A DNA stretch of 64,000 nucleotides from Hygrophila difformis (lineage: Eukaryota > Streptophyta > Magnoliopsida > Lamiales > Acanthaceae), in NCBI GenBank assembly GCA_030278955.1, contig JAOANR010000004.1, positions 56,755,120-56,819,119 on the forward strand. Reading direction: 5' to 3'. Made by a program: the position numbers and the translations under genes. The notes below the pieces were generated by a model, which saw only the letters and a list, made by a program, of their open reading frames with translations, was not told the DNA's origin and made no database searches. Every line of letters starts with the position of its first letter. The first letter of the stretch is position 1. Positions 29,236 to 39,382 of the stretch are shown one piece after another.

Positions 29236-29728
29236 CGTTTTCTTGCCCCCAGAATTTTCCGGAAATAGTTTTACAAAAGCACACAAAAGCTCCTCATTCA
29301 TCCGGCGGCCAGACTGCACCGTTTCCCATTTACAGAAATGTGCCCCAAAATCCACACCCTTCCAGGAAAAATTCCCCGGCTCATTTCCCACAACTTTTTC
29401 CCACAAAAGCAAACACACAGTAAAAGAAACCAAACAATCAAATTCAATCTACAGGAATGCAATTAGGGATTACGAGCAACGATACCCGTATTTGCAAGCA
29501 TTCACAACATCAACCTAATAATTCTGAAAAATTTTCCGACTAGAATTCGATTGTCATAAAAACTGCACGTTAACATTAATTCCCGAAACAATAAAAAACC
29601 GAAAACGATTGGAACGATTGTTTTCTTGGATGAATCAACCACATGGAATTAGGAAGACCAAAATTAGAGCAACGAGATGAAGCAATGGAGCTCTTTTGCC
29701 GATAACCTCTCCGCGCCTTCTCTCTCGC

Positions 29729-29739
29729 TACTATATACC
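29729..29739 (-). promoter_or_regulatory. Putative TATA box of the SPIRRIG-type gene
   Basis: The minus strand reads GAGGTATATAGTAGCGAG, inside the CT/GA-rich less AT-biased stretch 29690-29780. It lies about 500 bases upstream of the ATG, so a leader of roughly 470 nt is implied. A leader intron would change this. Confidence 0.35.
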
Positions 29740-29904
29740 TCTCTCTGAACAATTTCTGGCCGTTGATGCGGCCCCGCAGCTTTGTACCAACGTCCGTAAT
29801 ATTCCCACGTGGCACGACGTCATTTACGTACATAATTCTAATGTTGATTTGAGATTATGCACAGACAATGTGAGTTTATATATGACAATCAACACGGGGA
29901 TTAT

Positions 29905-31394
29905 GGAAAAAACGACAAATAGGTCTTTTTTCTTTTCCAAAAATTCAAATCAATCATTTTTTTATTTTATTACCAAAATAGTCCTCTACAAATATTAATT
30001 ATGTCCAAATCAGTGCTTTTTTCACTAATTATATTCTAATTACTGACGTGGCAAGAGTTTTAATTTAAATCTGACACGTTTGCATAATACTTCTATTAGT
30101 CATTTTTCTTTTATCTTTTGTCAATTCAGTCCTAACCTTTTGTTTTGTTCTATTTAGTCATCTACCCCAATCACTCATTTTTATATTAGTTGGCCTCCAA
30201 CCTTTCAAATTATTTCATTTTAGGTCCAAAACCTTAAATTTTTTATTATTACTAATCCATTTATCAAATAAATGCCCAACATACTTCTCTAAATAAAATT
30301 AAATACCAAACCTCATACATTGGATTTGACCGCCTTGTTACCGGGTCTTCGAAGTTCCGGATTTTACGGACTCTCTCTAACCACCCGACCGTAACCGATG
30401 GTTCATTGGTTCTGGTTTCCTTCAGCAACAATCAACACAATCATACTTTATGGACAATAAAATTCAGGCTATTTTTTTTATATTTTTAATAATATTAATA
30501 TATCTTTCAATAAAACCATGGCTTCCTGTATCCATAACCTTCCAAAAATTCAAGTTAAATCATTTACTCAAATATTGCTACATCCTAAGGTAGGACGCAA
30601 AGTAAGATTGTGTTGATTGTTGCTGAAGGAAACCAAAACCAATAAACAATCGGTTGCGGTCGAGTGGTTATTAGAGAGAGTCCGTAAAATTCCGGTACTT
30701 GAAAGACCCGATAACAAAGCAGTCAAACCCAATATATGAGGTTTGGTGTTTAATTTTATTTATGGAAGTATGTTGGGCATTTATTTGATAAATGGATTAG
30801 TAATAATAAAAAATTTAAGGTTCTGGGCCTAAAATGAAATAATTTGAAAGGTTGAAGGCCAATTAATATAAAATGAGTGATTGGGGTAGATGACTAAATA
30901 GAACAAAACAAAAGTTTATGACTGAATTGACAAAAGATAAAAGAAAAAAGACTAATACTCCCTCCGTTTAGAAAAGATAGCTACATTGGTAAAATTGGCA
31001 CTATTCACCTTAACACTTTGATTTGAAGTTTTATCATAGTTATACAAGTTAAAATATAGCCAAGTGAGATCTTGTTAGATTCGTCTCATAGCGTAGTTTT
31101 TAAATATCGAACTTTTAGAATTTTTACTTCTACCGAATTTGAGTTATTAATGATTTAAAATGTGCATTGGACTGCGTGCTGTGTGGGTCCGTAGCTATCT
31201 TTATAAAACGGAGGAAGTATTATGCATGTAGGTTTAAATTAAAACCCTTGCCACATCAGCAATTAGAATATAATTAGTGAAAAAGGACTGATTTGGATAT
31301 AATTAGCATTTGTAGAGGACTGTTTTGATAATAAAATAAAAAAAGACTGATTTGAATTTTTGAAAAGAAAAGTGACATATTTGTCCTTTTTTCC
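29905..31394. mobile_element. Mutator-like foldback element with long inverted arms (MULE-1)
   Basis: The element begins GGAAAAAACGACAAATAGGT and ends ATATTTGTCCTTTTTTCC. It is flanked by a perfect 10-base duplication CGGGGATTAT (29895-29904 and 31395-31404), the 9-11 base size expected of Mutator-like transposition. The arms (about 29905-30455 and 30600-31394) are inverted copies of each other over roughly 550 bases, with a spacer of ~145 bases. The right arm is lengthened by a nested Stowaway at 30958-31217. No transposase is encoded. Confidence 0.85.
30958..31217. mobile_element. Stowaway-like MITE S3 nested in MULE-1
   Basis: CTCCCTCCGTTTAG at the left and AAACGGAGGAAG at the right, each beside TA. 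It contains the shared CAAGTGAGATCTTGTTAGAT core. The left arm of MULE-1 lacks it, so insertion followed arm formation. Confidence 0.83.
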
Positions 31395-31404
31395 CGGGGA
31401 TTAT

Positions 31405-32050
31405 CCACAACTCTAAAATTTTCCGATACATGATTATATTATTCGCTTTTCTTTTTTGATAGATTTCTGATATGAATATATTATTCGTGTTAATATATAA
31501 AATGATATATTTTTATTAATATAGTTAAAATATAAATTTACTTTGTACTGACAAGATCACAAGGAAATCCATTAGTATTAATAGTTTTACTTTATTCGAC
31601 CATGTTACAATAAAGGTCTTTTCCCTGTTTTACTCAGCCCTATTTAGGTTAGGTTTTTTTTCATTTACATTTCCTTATCATTTTTAAAAAATAAATATAT
31701 ATTTTTAATAATAATTTTTAAATTTTTTAGACAAATGATAATATTTTTGTATAATAAAAATATATTTAAGTTTGGTTATTATTTTTAAAAAATAAATATA
31801 TTTTTATTAACTTTAAATTTATTTTTAAAAAATGATAATATTATTTTTTGTATAAACAAAAATAAACATTTGACATATGTATTTAATTTAACTGTTTCAA
31901 GATCAAATTTATTTTAAAAATTTGGATTTTGTATTTTATCAAAAGAACCCATCCGGACATGATAATCACTTTGTTTAATTATTTCATTACAATTACAAGA
32001 TACTACATATGCAACTAACAATAAAAATTAGCCAAACTCTAGAGTTTATA
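31405..32050. other. AT-rich spacer without gene
   Basis: Very AT-rich DNA with repeated ATTTTTAAAAAATAAATATA phrases near 31683-31870. Nothing codes and no ends of a mobile element were found. Confidence 0.4.
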
Positions 32051-32062
32051 CAAAATCAATAA

Positions 32063-32198
32063 TTTTTTTGGGTAAATGTGTGGGAGCCCAAACCACACAA
32101 ATTACAAAGGAGAGTAATAGGCCGGGTGGGGATCGAACTCCCAACCTATGATTGGGATACGGGGTACTTGACCACTAGGGTAAGTCCCCAAAACCCCG
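32063..32198 (-). mobile_element. tRNA-derived SINE, copy 2
   Basis: Read on the minus strand: GGGGACTTACCCTAGTGGTC with an A-box-like CTAGTGGTCAAG, then GGGAGTTCGATCCC as B box, then TTTGTAATTTGTGTGG, ending in an A-run. The 12-base duplication CAAAATCAATAA (32051-32062 and 32199-32210) marks retrotransposition. The head and body match copy 1 at 38928. Confidence 0.8.
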
Positions 32199-32310
32199 CA
32201 AAATCAATAAATTTTAAATACACCAATTTTTTAAAATCCATAAAAATCTAATTCTAATACACCCTTAGTTACCAAATAAGAATTCTATTTTACATTCTAC
32301 TAGCGATGAC

Positions 32311-33619
32311 GGAAAAAAGAACCAAATGGTCCACTAATTTAACAAAATTTCCCAATTGATCCAATAATTTATGAATTAATTAATATAATCCCCTAATTTG
32401 CTTAATCATGCACAATAGGTCCGAAAATCCCTTAATTACTTTGATTGCCGACATGTTGGAGGGATTAAGAGAGTCAAATATTGTTGACCGAGTTTGGTGT
32501 CCACATGGCAGGGTTAAGAAAAGTAAAATCCCCAAATTTGACATTACGGTACTCCAATTTCACACTCCCGAGCTTCATTTCACCTCTCCAACCTCGGTTC
32601 AAGTTCAATCTCACTCATTACACCAAATTTCACCGTCCCCAGCCTCCTTTTGAAAAGCCGAACGTCGTTCTCCTCCATATCCCCAGGTTCAGACAACGCC
32701 AGTTAGCTTAATTGCTCCGATTTGGCATGCGTGGGGATTGCATTTTCGAGGGCGAGGATTTTTTGGTTTGGAGGTTGACGAAGGAGAAATGGGTAATGCA
32801 GCAGCAAACTTGAGGCCAGAAAGATGATCTCTTTGACGATGATGATAATGTCGTCGAAACCGGCGAGCTGCTCCAATGGTGGATTCCGAGCCCTTCCCCC
32901 TTTCTTTACGGTGTAGCGGCGGCAGCGGAAGAGGAGGAGCTCCGTAATGGATGGAAGGGGGTCATGGGACTAAAGGTCCCAAAATTGGCGATTTTAAGGT
33001 CGGATTTGGAATTGGAAGAGGTGAACATGACCTGATGGGCATTGGGATTGAAAAAGTCGCTGCTGTCGATGGATCTCGGACTGCAATTCGAATTGGGATA
33101 GGGGGAATAATCGAAGTGCCTCTTGCTGCCGTGAATGACGACGTCCTTGAGATTGGCAATGGACCTGGCGGCGGCGGGCTTCTGTGTGCAGGTGAGGATG
33201 GAGTCGAGGTTGGTGGACGCTGTTGGATCGTATACAACGGACGGCTGGGATTTGCACTGTAATGATTTCTTTAAAGAGAACCACGCAGCAGAAGGGTCTT
33301 TGTTTTTGGTGGTGGTGCTCTTATTCTGCTTCTCTCCCATTTCGGAATTTTAACTCTTTCGAAGTGGAAAGAATAAAATCCAAGGATATTATTTGACGCT
33401 CCCAGTTCAAACCCACGTCTTTCCCCTTTGCAAATTTCAGTCAACAGATATTTGACTCTCTTAATCCCTCCACCACGTCAGCAATGAAAGTAATTAAGGG
33501 ATTTTCGGACCTATTGTGCCTGGATTAGGCAAATTAGGGGATTATATTGGTTAATTCATAAATTATTGGATCAATTGGAAAATTTTGTTAAATTAGTGGA
33601 CCATTTGGTTCTATTTTCC
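32311..33619. mobile_element. Pack-MULE (MULE-2) carrying a captured zinc-finger gene piece
   Basis: Inverted arms of about 185 bases (32311-32495 and 33436-33619) begin GGAAAAAAGAACCAAATGGT and the inverse of GGAAAATAGAACCAAATGGT. The flanking duplication AGCGATGAC is perfect at 9 bases (32302-32310 and 33620-33628). The arms are AT-rich like the surroundings, but the interior 32500-33430 is GC-richer and holds a gene-derived frame (33340-32906, minus). This is the definition of a Pack-MULE: non-autonomous Mutator-like ends around host gene sequence. Confidence 0.88.
32906..33340 (-). pseudogene. Captured N-terminal fragment of a C2H2-like zinc-finger gene inside the Pack-MULE
   Basis: A 144-codon open frame starts at an ATG. 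It contains DPSAAWFSLKKSLQCKSQPS, TRSIANLKDV-like (ARSIANLKDVVIHGSKRH) and CSPRSIDSSDFFNP, the conserved N-terminal phrases of the plant family I recall as C2H2-like zinc-finger proteins (Arabidopsis At1g75710 type). The zinc finger and C-terminal part are absent; the frame runs on into a Ser/Ala-rich tail ending AAAATP and stops. So the start codon and conserved N-terminus were copied, not the functional domain. The frame is unbroken, so a chimeric peptide could be made if a promoter was captured, but no expression can be judged here. Confidence 0.75.
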
Positions 33620-33628
33620 AGCGATGAC

Positions 33629-34560
33629 TCGGCAATATTGTTTTAAATTTTTTATTTCTCATGTACCTATAGATTCCTTTGGTTAATCTCTTTCAAAATA
33701 GTTTTATGTATTCATAAGATTCAATCCGAGACGTACTTAAATAGATAGATGTCAATTACCACTCAAACTAATTGTTGTTGATGCAATATTATTTAATTAA
33801 AAGAAATTTATATTTATAACTATATTTTATTTTTTATTTAAATATTTATACTAAAAAAATAGTCTAATGAAATATATGTGAAGAAAAAAAGATGTTATTA
33901 TAAAATATGCTAAACTATATTGCTTATCAGTATAGTGTCGAAATATACTCCCTTGCATTTTTAAAATGATCGTATTTTATTATAATAAAATAAATATCCT
34001 CTTATCATTTCACTTTTCCTTACACTCCACTATCTTCCCTAATTTTCTTAATCTTTTTTTCAGCAAATATGAAAATTTACACTTATGAAATTTAAAACAA
34101 CAAAAACGGGGAGTATAAATTTAACTTTTTTCGAAAAAAATGGCTTAATTAATTAAATTATGCATAGAATATGGATGAGTCGAGTCGAGTAATTATATAT
34201 AGCTATGACATGGCTGAATTTAGTAGTAAAATGCTACGCCAAAAAAAAAAATTACTATAGTAGTAGAACAATAACTATGGAAACAATGATTACCACGATG
34301 ATCATGAAAAGAAGCAAAATACTATGGTTTAGGGTGACCAATTTAGCAGTCATATTGTTATCCGACCAAACTATCACTCTAAAATTAAAATTGAAAAAAG
34401 GTAATCATAAGAAAAAGAACAATTCAGAGAAATTAAAAACCAGAAACAAAACACACATATGAATCCATTGTAGCAAAACCAACACCAAAGAGAAACCAAA
34501 TTCAACAAACCATAATTCAACAGAAGCCCTAATTAAAATCTGATAAAAACATTCAGCCAT
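33629..34560. other. AT-rich spacer downstream of the IDD gene
   Basis: No gene recognised. A plus-strand frame at 34205-34462 encodes a Lys/Ile/Met-rich string of low complexity and is judged to be chance. The segment next to 34560 is probably the IDD 3' UTR. Confidence 0.4.
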
Positions 34561-34624
34561 GGTCCACCGTTTGCCCCCTGATTCTGTATCCCTAAATCCA
34601 TTGAGCTTCGAGATAACTCAACAT

Positions 34625-37623
34625 CTAATAATACCCAAACTCACAGGGATCAGGGATCTTCAATCCCACGGCGCGCTTCAGCATCTCCCCGGCATTCTCA
34701 TCACAGCCTCCCCCATTCCCACCACCGCTGCCTCCACCCCGGTTTCCGGAAGGCTGCAGGCCAAGGAAATCCCTGGTGAAGCCATCATCAGTAGTAGTAA
34801 CTGCAGTAGTACTGTCCTCCACCTGATCCGGCCTTTGGAAGAGTGAGGCGGCTGAGAGAGGAGGTGCCGGAGTGGGGTTGAGGTGGAGGGAGGGCATTAG
34901 GGTGGTTTCTGCAGGGTTTAACAGTTGGGGGTGGAGGAAGGGGAAATGGGGGAGGGCTGGTTCATGATTGATGCTGGTGAAATTAGGGTTAGGGTTAGGG
35001 TTAGGGTTTTGGAGTGGATGGAAGTTGGGGAAGTGGTGGTTATGAGGGGAGAAGAATGGAGGCAGCTGAGGTGGCAAAGGAGGCGGCGGTGGGAGAGGGG
35101 GTTGGGGGACGGCTGTGGTGGTGGAATAGGATGGTGGTGGTGGTGGTGGAATAAAAGAGTATACGGTGGGTGGGATGGTGGTGGAGACTCTGGCTCTTTC
35201 CTGATATATTGCATCACAGAATGCCCTGTGGGTTATGAAGCTATCCCTCCTGCAGCAACCATTGTACATTTATCCAATTTACAATATTTGAGAAAGGAAA
35301 TACAGGAAAAACAGACAAACAAATATATATAGTACATGTGGCAAGAAAACAAACGATTTGGTTATAATTCAATTGGATTGAGTTTGAAATAAAAAATTTC
35401 AACTTTGGCTATACAACATTTGACTTATTTATTAGAGTATTATTTCCTTGACTTGTTATCATAAAATATACTCCATATAATTTGAGATTCGTCCATTTTA
35501 AGTTGAATTATCTATTAACACATGTTACAATTAAAAAAATACTTTTATAAATGTAATCGAAAACAACTTAATTGAGTATGTAACGGCTGACTTGGACTGT
35601 TCTCTTATTGAGTTGGTTCTTAATTTTCTTCAAATGAACTCAAACTTATACTCCCTCCGTCCCAGCTAACGTGTCATGTTTGACTTTTTGACACTGTTCA
35701 TTGAAATACTTTGACTCGATTCTATTGCATGTATATATTTGGAAAAAATAGTCGAGTTGGGTCTTGTTAGAATCGTATAATCATGTAGTTTTGGAATATA
35801 TATTTTACATAATTTTTTGTTGTACACATTTTGAGATATTAACGGTTGAAAAAGTGCATTGGATTGTGTGCAAAAGTGAAACAAGACAAATTAAGTGGGA
35901 CGGAGGGAGTATCATTTTCTTAATTTAATGAGTCAAACCAATTAACACTGGACAACCTAAATTTAGTAGTTAAGGTTGTTGGTTGGATACCCAATGTTCT
36001 TAGTACAAAAACTCTCCTGGAAACCCAACCTCAGAAATGTGTCTAGTTTTAGTCTTAAATCAATCCAAAACTCGATCCACAAAGGTCGTTGTCATCAATG
36101 TTCTATACTTCGCATTTTTTTAATGTATACTTACATTTCCATGTGAGTTATCTTCATTTTCTCAATGTATAGTATACTACATTACCAAATCAACTAGGGA
36201 AAATGTAACATAAAAAAAAAAAGAAAGCAAATATTATTACCTAGTGAAAATGGTGCCGCATTCACACTTATACTCCTTGGTTCCACATATTTTGGCATGA
36301 GCCTTCCAATCCGACTCCACTGCATACTCCTTATCGCACTTGTCGCATTTCCACTTCTTCTCCCCGTGCTTCCTGCAGTAGTGCTTCTTGATCCCCGTTA
36401 GGTCTCCCAAGGCCCTTGATGGATGGTGGTGGATGCACGTCGGCTCTGGGCAAAGGTACGCCTTCTTCCTTCTGTCGTTAGCGTCCCTTTGCTTTAGCTT
36501 CCATGGTAGGTTGTGGCCCCTTCGGTGTAGTTGTAGGTTTTGGTCTCTTTGGAAACCCTTGTGACAAATTTCACAAACGAATCGATTTGTTGTCATAAGG
36601 GTTTCTGGAGAGAGTGCAATCAGTTCTGCATTAGGATCTGGAAGAGCAAATTACATCCAAATTAAACACTTAGTTGTGAGAAAACTTTGTGAGCGTCGTT
36701 CGATCATTTGTGTGTTTTGTTGGTTATTTCATGTGACCAATTAATCACATGACGGCAATCATGTGGTATTTTGATTTTTTGGGGGTGACTTCATTCATAT
36801 AATACATTGGCCATTGATATTGATGTATAAACAACAAAAAAGAAATTGGAATGGCTTTGACAAAAACTTCTACAATTTAAATATTTCCCTCTAGCTATTT
36901 TAATTCTTGGAGGAAATTAGAGGAAATTTTCAAGAGGTTCAATCATTTTCCAAAGTGAACACAACTTTAAATACACTCACACAATTAAGATATACTACAT
37001 CTTAATCCTTGAAATGTCCCAAAATCTATTTACATACAATATAAATCCAAACAAACATAGGAAAAAAAAAAAAAGAAAGAAAGATCCAATAATATTCACG
37101 AATTAAATTTCTTCAATTTATTTTACCTATTTTATCCCGAGTTGCACGCGACATTTCAAAAAATTCTTTATATGATTTCTATACGCGTTGAATCGGATAT
37201 AATATTTTGGAAATTCCATAAACGTATCAAATTCTCATTGAAAACATCTTTAAAACAAGAAGATTCAACAAATTTACAGATTTAGTTCTTCCAATTCCTT
37301 TCGCGATTTTAACCATGCGCCATGCGCAACATAAAACACATAAAGATTCAACAAATTTACCGATTTAGTTCTTCCATTTCCTTTCGCGATTTTAACCATG
37401 CGCCATGCGCAACATAAAACACAAAAAATTCATCGAGTAAAAAAGAAAAACCTGGATTTCCTGGAGCTTTCCGCTTCCTCTTATTATCTTGCGACAGATC
37501 CGGATTCAAATCATCCATATGAAGGGTTTCGAAATCGTTTGATGCAAAAACCCTAGCCTCAGAAGAAATGTTGATGGCTTCATTCGAACCAAGGACTAAA
37601 TCGGAGAAAAACCCAGGCAACAT
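34625..37623 (-). CDS. INDETERMINATE-domain (IDD) C2H2 zinc-finger transcription factor
   Basis: Three exons, 37452-37623, 36241-36637 and 34625-35249, in phase, give 397 aa. A basic KRKRK nuclear signal sits at 48-52. Finger 1 is C79/C82/H95/H99 (FVCEICHKGFQRDQNLQLH); finger 2 is C120/C125/H143/H148; finger 3 is C2HC with C155, C158, H171, C175; finger 4 starts at C182/C184 and ends in exon 3 (RRDSFITHRAFC). The C-terminal half is Pro-rich, with NPNPNPNP and the conserved TRDFLGL motif near the end. IDD proteins bind DNA and regulate root patterning, sugar and gibberellin responses, often with DELLA or SCARECROW partners. The subfamily is not resolved. An upstream in-frame ATG at 37665 would add 14 residues; the ATG at 37623 is preferred because those residues look like leader. 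Confidence 0.93.
35651..35909. mobile_element. Stowaway-like MITE S4 (259 bp) in intron 2 of the IDD gene
   Basis: CTCCCTCCGTCCCAGC and TGGGACGGAGGGAG are inverted ends beside TA. Internal GTCATGTTTGACTTTTTG is shared with S10 at 62530, making these two a subfamily. Confidence 0.87.
37261..37426. repeat. 83-bp tandem duplication in intron 1 of the IDD gene
   Basis: AGATTCAACAAATTTAC begins both units, at 37261 and 37344. Each unit includes CATGCGCCATGCGCAACATA. The units differ at only a few bases, so the duplication is young. It lies close to the exon 1 donor site. Confidence 0.85.
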
Positions 37624-37878
37624 CACTGGAAAAAGAAAAACACAAAGAAAAGAAAGAAAGGACAAAAAAAGAAGAAAAAAACAATAATATATAATCCAAA
37701 CTCAGAAAGAAAGGAAAAAACAAATACAAAACACTTCCTCGATTATTTTTTTCTTTTTTCAATTTGGATTCTTGGAATTGCTATGTAATAAATATAATAC
37801 AGTATTGTTGTAATTATGGAGAGGTTGCCCCTTTTAAATTAAATTAAATTAAATTACAAATCCACCAGCGCAAATTTT

Positions 37879-37902
37879 ATAATAATAATAATAATAATAA
37901 TA

Positions 37903-37958
<56 letters not shown>

Positions 37959-37995
37959 ATTATTATTATTATTAATTAATTAATTAATTAATTAA
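37879..37995. repeat. Compound (ATA)n(ATT)n microsatellite followed by (ATTA)n
   Basis: About eight ATA units run directly into about twenty ATT units and then ATTA repeats. The first two blocks are mutually complementary, so one strand can fold into a hairpin. It lies about 260 bases upstream of the IDD start codon. Confidence 0.9.
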
Positions 37996-38300
37996 AAGAA
38001 AAAAGACCCTTAAAGGATGAGTGGCCGGGAGTAATAAAAGATAAAAATACAAGAATCCAGATAAGCGAATTATTGCCTCTAATTGCATATACAACTAAGC
38101 ATTCTTGTTTTTTCATTACATGTGCCAAACTTTCTAATTTGTATTTAATCCAATCCCCAATAGTGCCAAATGGTAAAGCAAACTTCTTACATTTTCTTCT
38201 TACGCATCATATATACATATAGGCTGAGCAGTGGGCATGCAGGGCTCCGATACACAGCCCCATGAGAATTCTGCTCCATTTCCATTGCTGCATGCCCAGT

Positions 38301-38521
38301 TAGAGTCTGTTCTCTTGAACTTATTTCCAGAACTTATTACTTATTCTTATCAAAATCAGATTAGATTATATCTGACCAGATCAAATCAGATCAGACCAAA
38401 CCCATTCAGATCAGATCAGACCACACTATATATATAGTTGTAATCAAATCAGATCAGATCAAACCAGATTAAATCAGATCAGACCAGAAACATTCAGACC
38501 AGACGAAGAGAACAGGGTCTA
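38301..38521. repeat. Small inverted-end element filled with GATCAGATCA-type minisatellite
   Basis: Ends TAGAGTCTGTTCTCTTG and GAAGAGAACAGGGTCTA are inverted. Between 38354 and 38503 the DNA is a degenerate array of CAGATCAAATCAGATCAGAC. No target duplication was found, so the class is unknown. A second CCTGTTCTCTTCG follows directly. Confidence 0.5.
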
Positions 38522-38927
38522 GTCCTGTTCTCTTCGAAACACCCGGGTACAGTGTATAATTGTATACTAAACCTATATATAGTAAACACTAACTTCAGTA
38601 ACAACTAAATTTTAAATCTAAATTCTAAACTTTGACCGCTTATCTTCGAATATTTAGCTTTTTAAACTCGAACATATAAATTCTAATTTTAAAAGTCTAC
38701 AACCAAACACCATTACTCAAATTTATCTTAATTTAAAATTATTTTCACCACTAATTCCAAATTCTACATTATAAACTCTAAAATTCAAATTATAAACTCT
38801 AATTATTTTCCAAACATACCATAGTATTAGCTTTGTGGGTCCTCTTCATTTGAGGCGGGAAGGAGAACAATATGAAATTAAAGAAAATTAAGAAACAATG
38901 TTAAATTGATTTGTAAAAGTACAGTAT

Positions 38928-39100
38928 CGTAGGGGTTAGGACTTACCCTAGCGGTCAAGTCTCCCGACTCTCAACCTATAAGTTGGGGTTCGAATTTCCC
39001 ACCCAGCCCCCTATCCCTCCCCTTTGTTCACTTTGTAATTTGTGTGGCATGAACTCTCACCATCTCTTTCCCAAATCTTTAAAGGCTCCCAAGAAAAAGG
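38928..39100 (+). mobile_element. tRNA-derived SINE, copy 1 (173 bp)
   Basis: GGGGTTAGGACTTACCCTAG leads into CTAGCGGTCAAG (A box) and GGGTTCGAATTTCCC-like B box, then a tRNA-unrelated tail with TTTGTAATTTGTGTGGCATG and a short A-rich end. The exact 10-base duplication AGTACAGTAT (38918-38927 and 39101-39110) delimits it. Confidence 0.83.
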
Positions 39101-39124
39101 AGTACAGTATAGTACTATTTTATA

Positions 39125-39382
39125 CTTCCTCCATTTTTTAAAGAAAGCTACACTTGTGATAATGACACTATTCACAAAAATATTTTGACTTGGAGTTTTA
39201 TTATAGTTATACAAGTTAAAATATAGACAGTGAGATCTTGTTATATTCGTCTCGTTTTGTAGTTTTTAAATATCTTACTTTTAGAATTTTTACATGTATC
39301 AAATATGAGTTATTGATGTTTTAAAATGTGCATTGGACTGTGTGCTGGGTGGGTCCGTAGCAAATAAAAAAAATAGAGAAAG
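39125..39382. mobile_element. Stowaway-like MITE S5 (258 bp)
   Basis: CTTCCTCCATTTTTT and a worn AATAGAGAAAG end beside TA. The internal GTGAGATCTTGTTATATTCG core identifies the family. It abuts the SINE at 38928. Confidence 0.72.

Noticed and set aside
32951..33262. Plus-strand open frame of 103 codons (Gly-rich)
   Set aside because: It is the opposite-strand shadow of the captured zinc-finger fragment, which has recognisable family motifs.
34981..35010. Run of GGGTTA repeats resembling an interstitial telomere
   Set aside because: It lies in IDD exon 3 and encodes Asn-Pro repeats; the plant telomere unit is TTTAGGG, and the match is to TTAGGG.
34925..35332. Plus-strand frame rich in Val, Glu, Gly and Trp
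   Set aside because: Shadow of the Pro-rich IDD exon 3.
38930..39010. tRNA-like sequence that could be read as a tRNA gene
   Set aside because: A and B boxes are present, but there is no cloverleaf with an anticodon arm, and a tail plus target duplication show it is a SINE.
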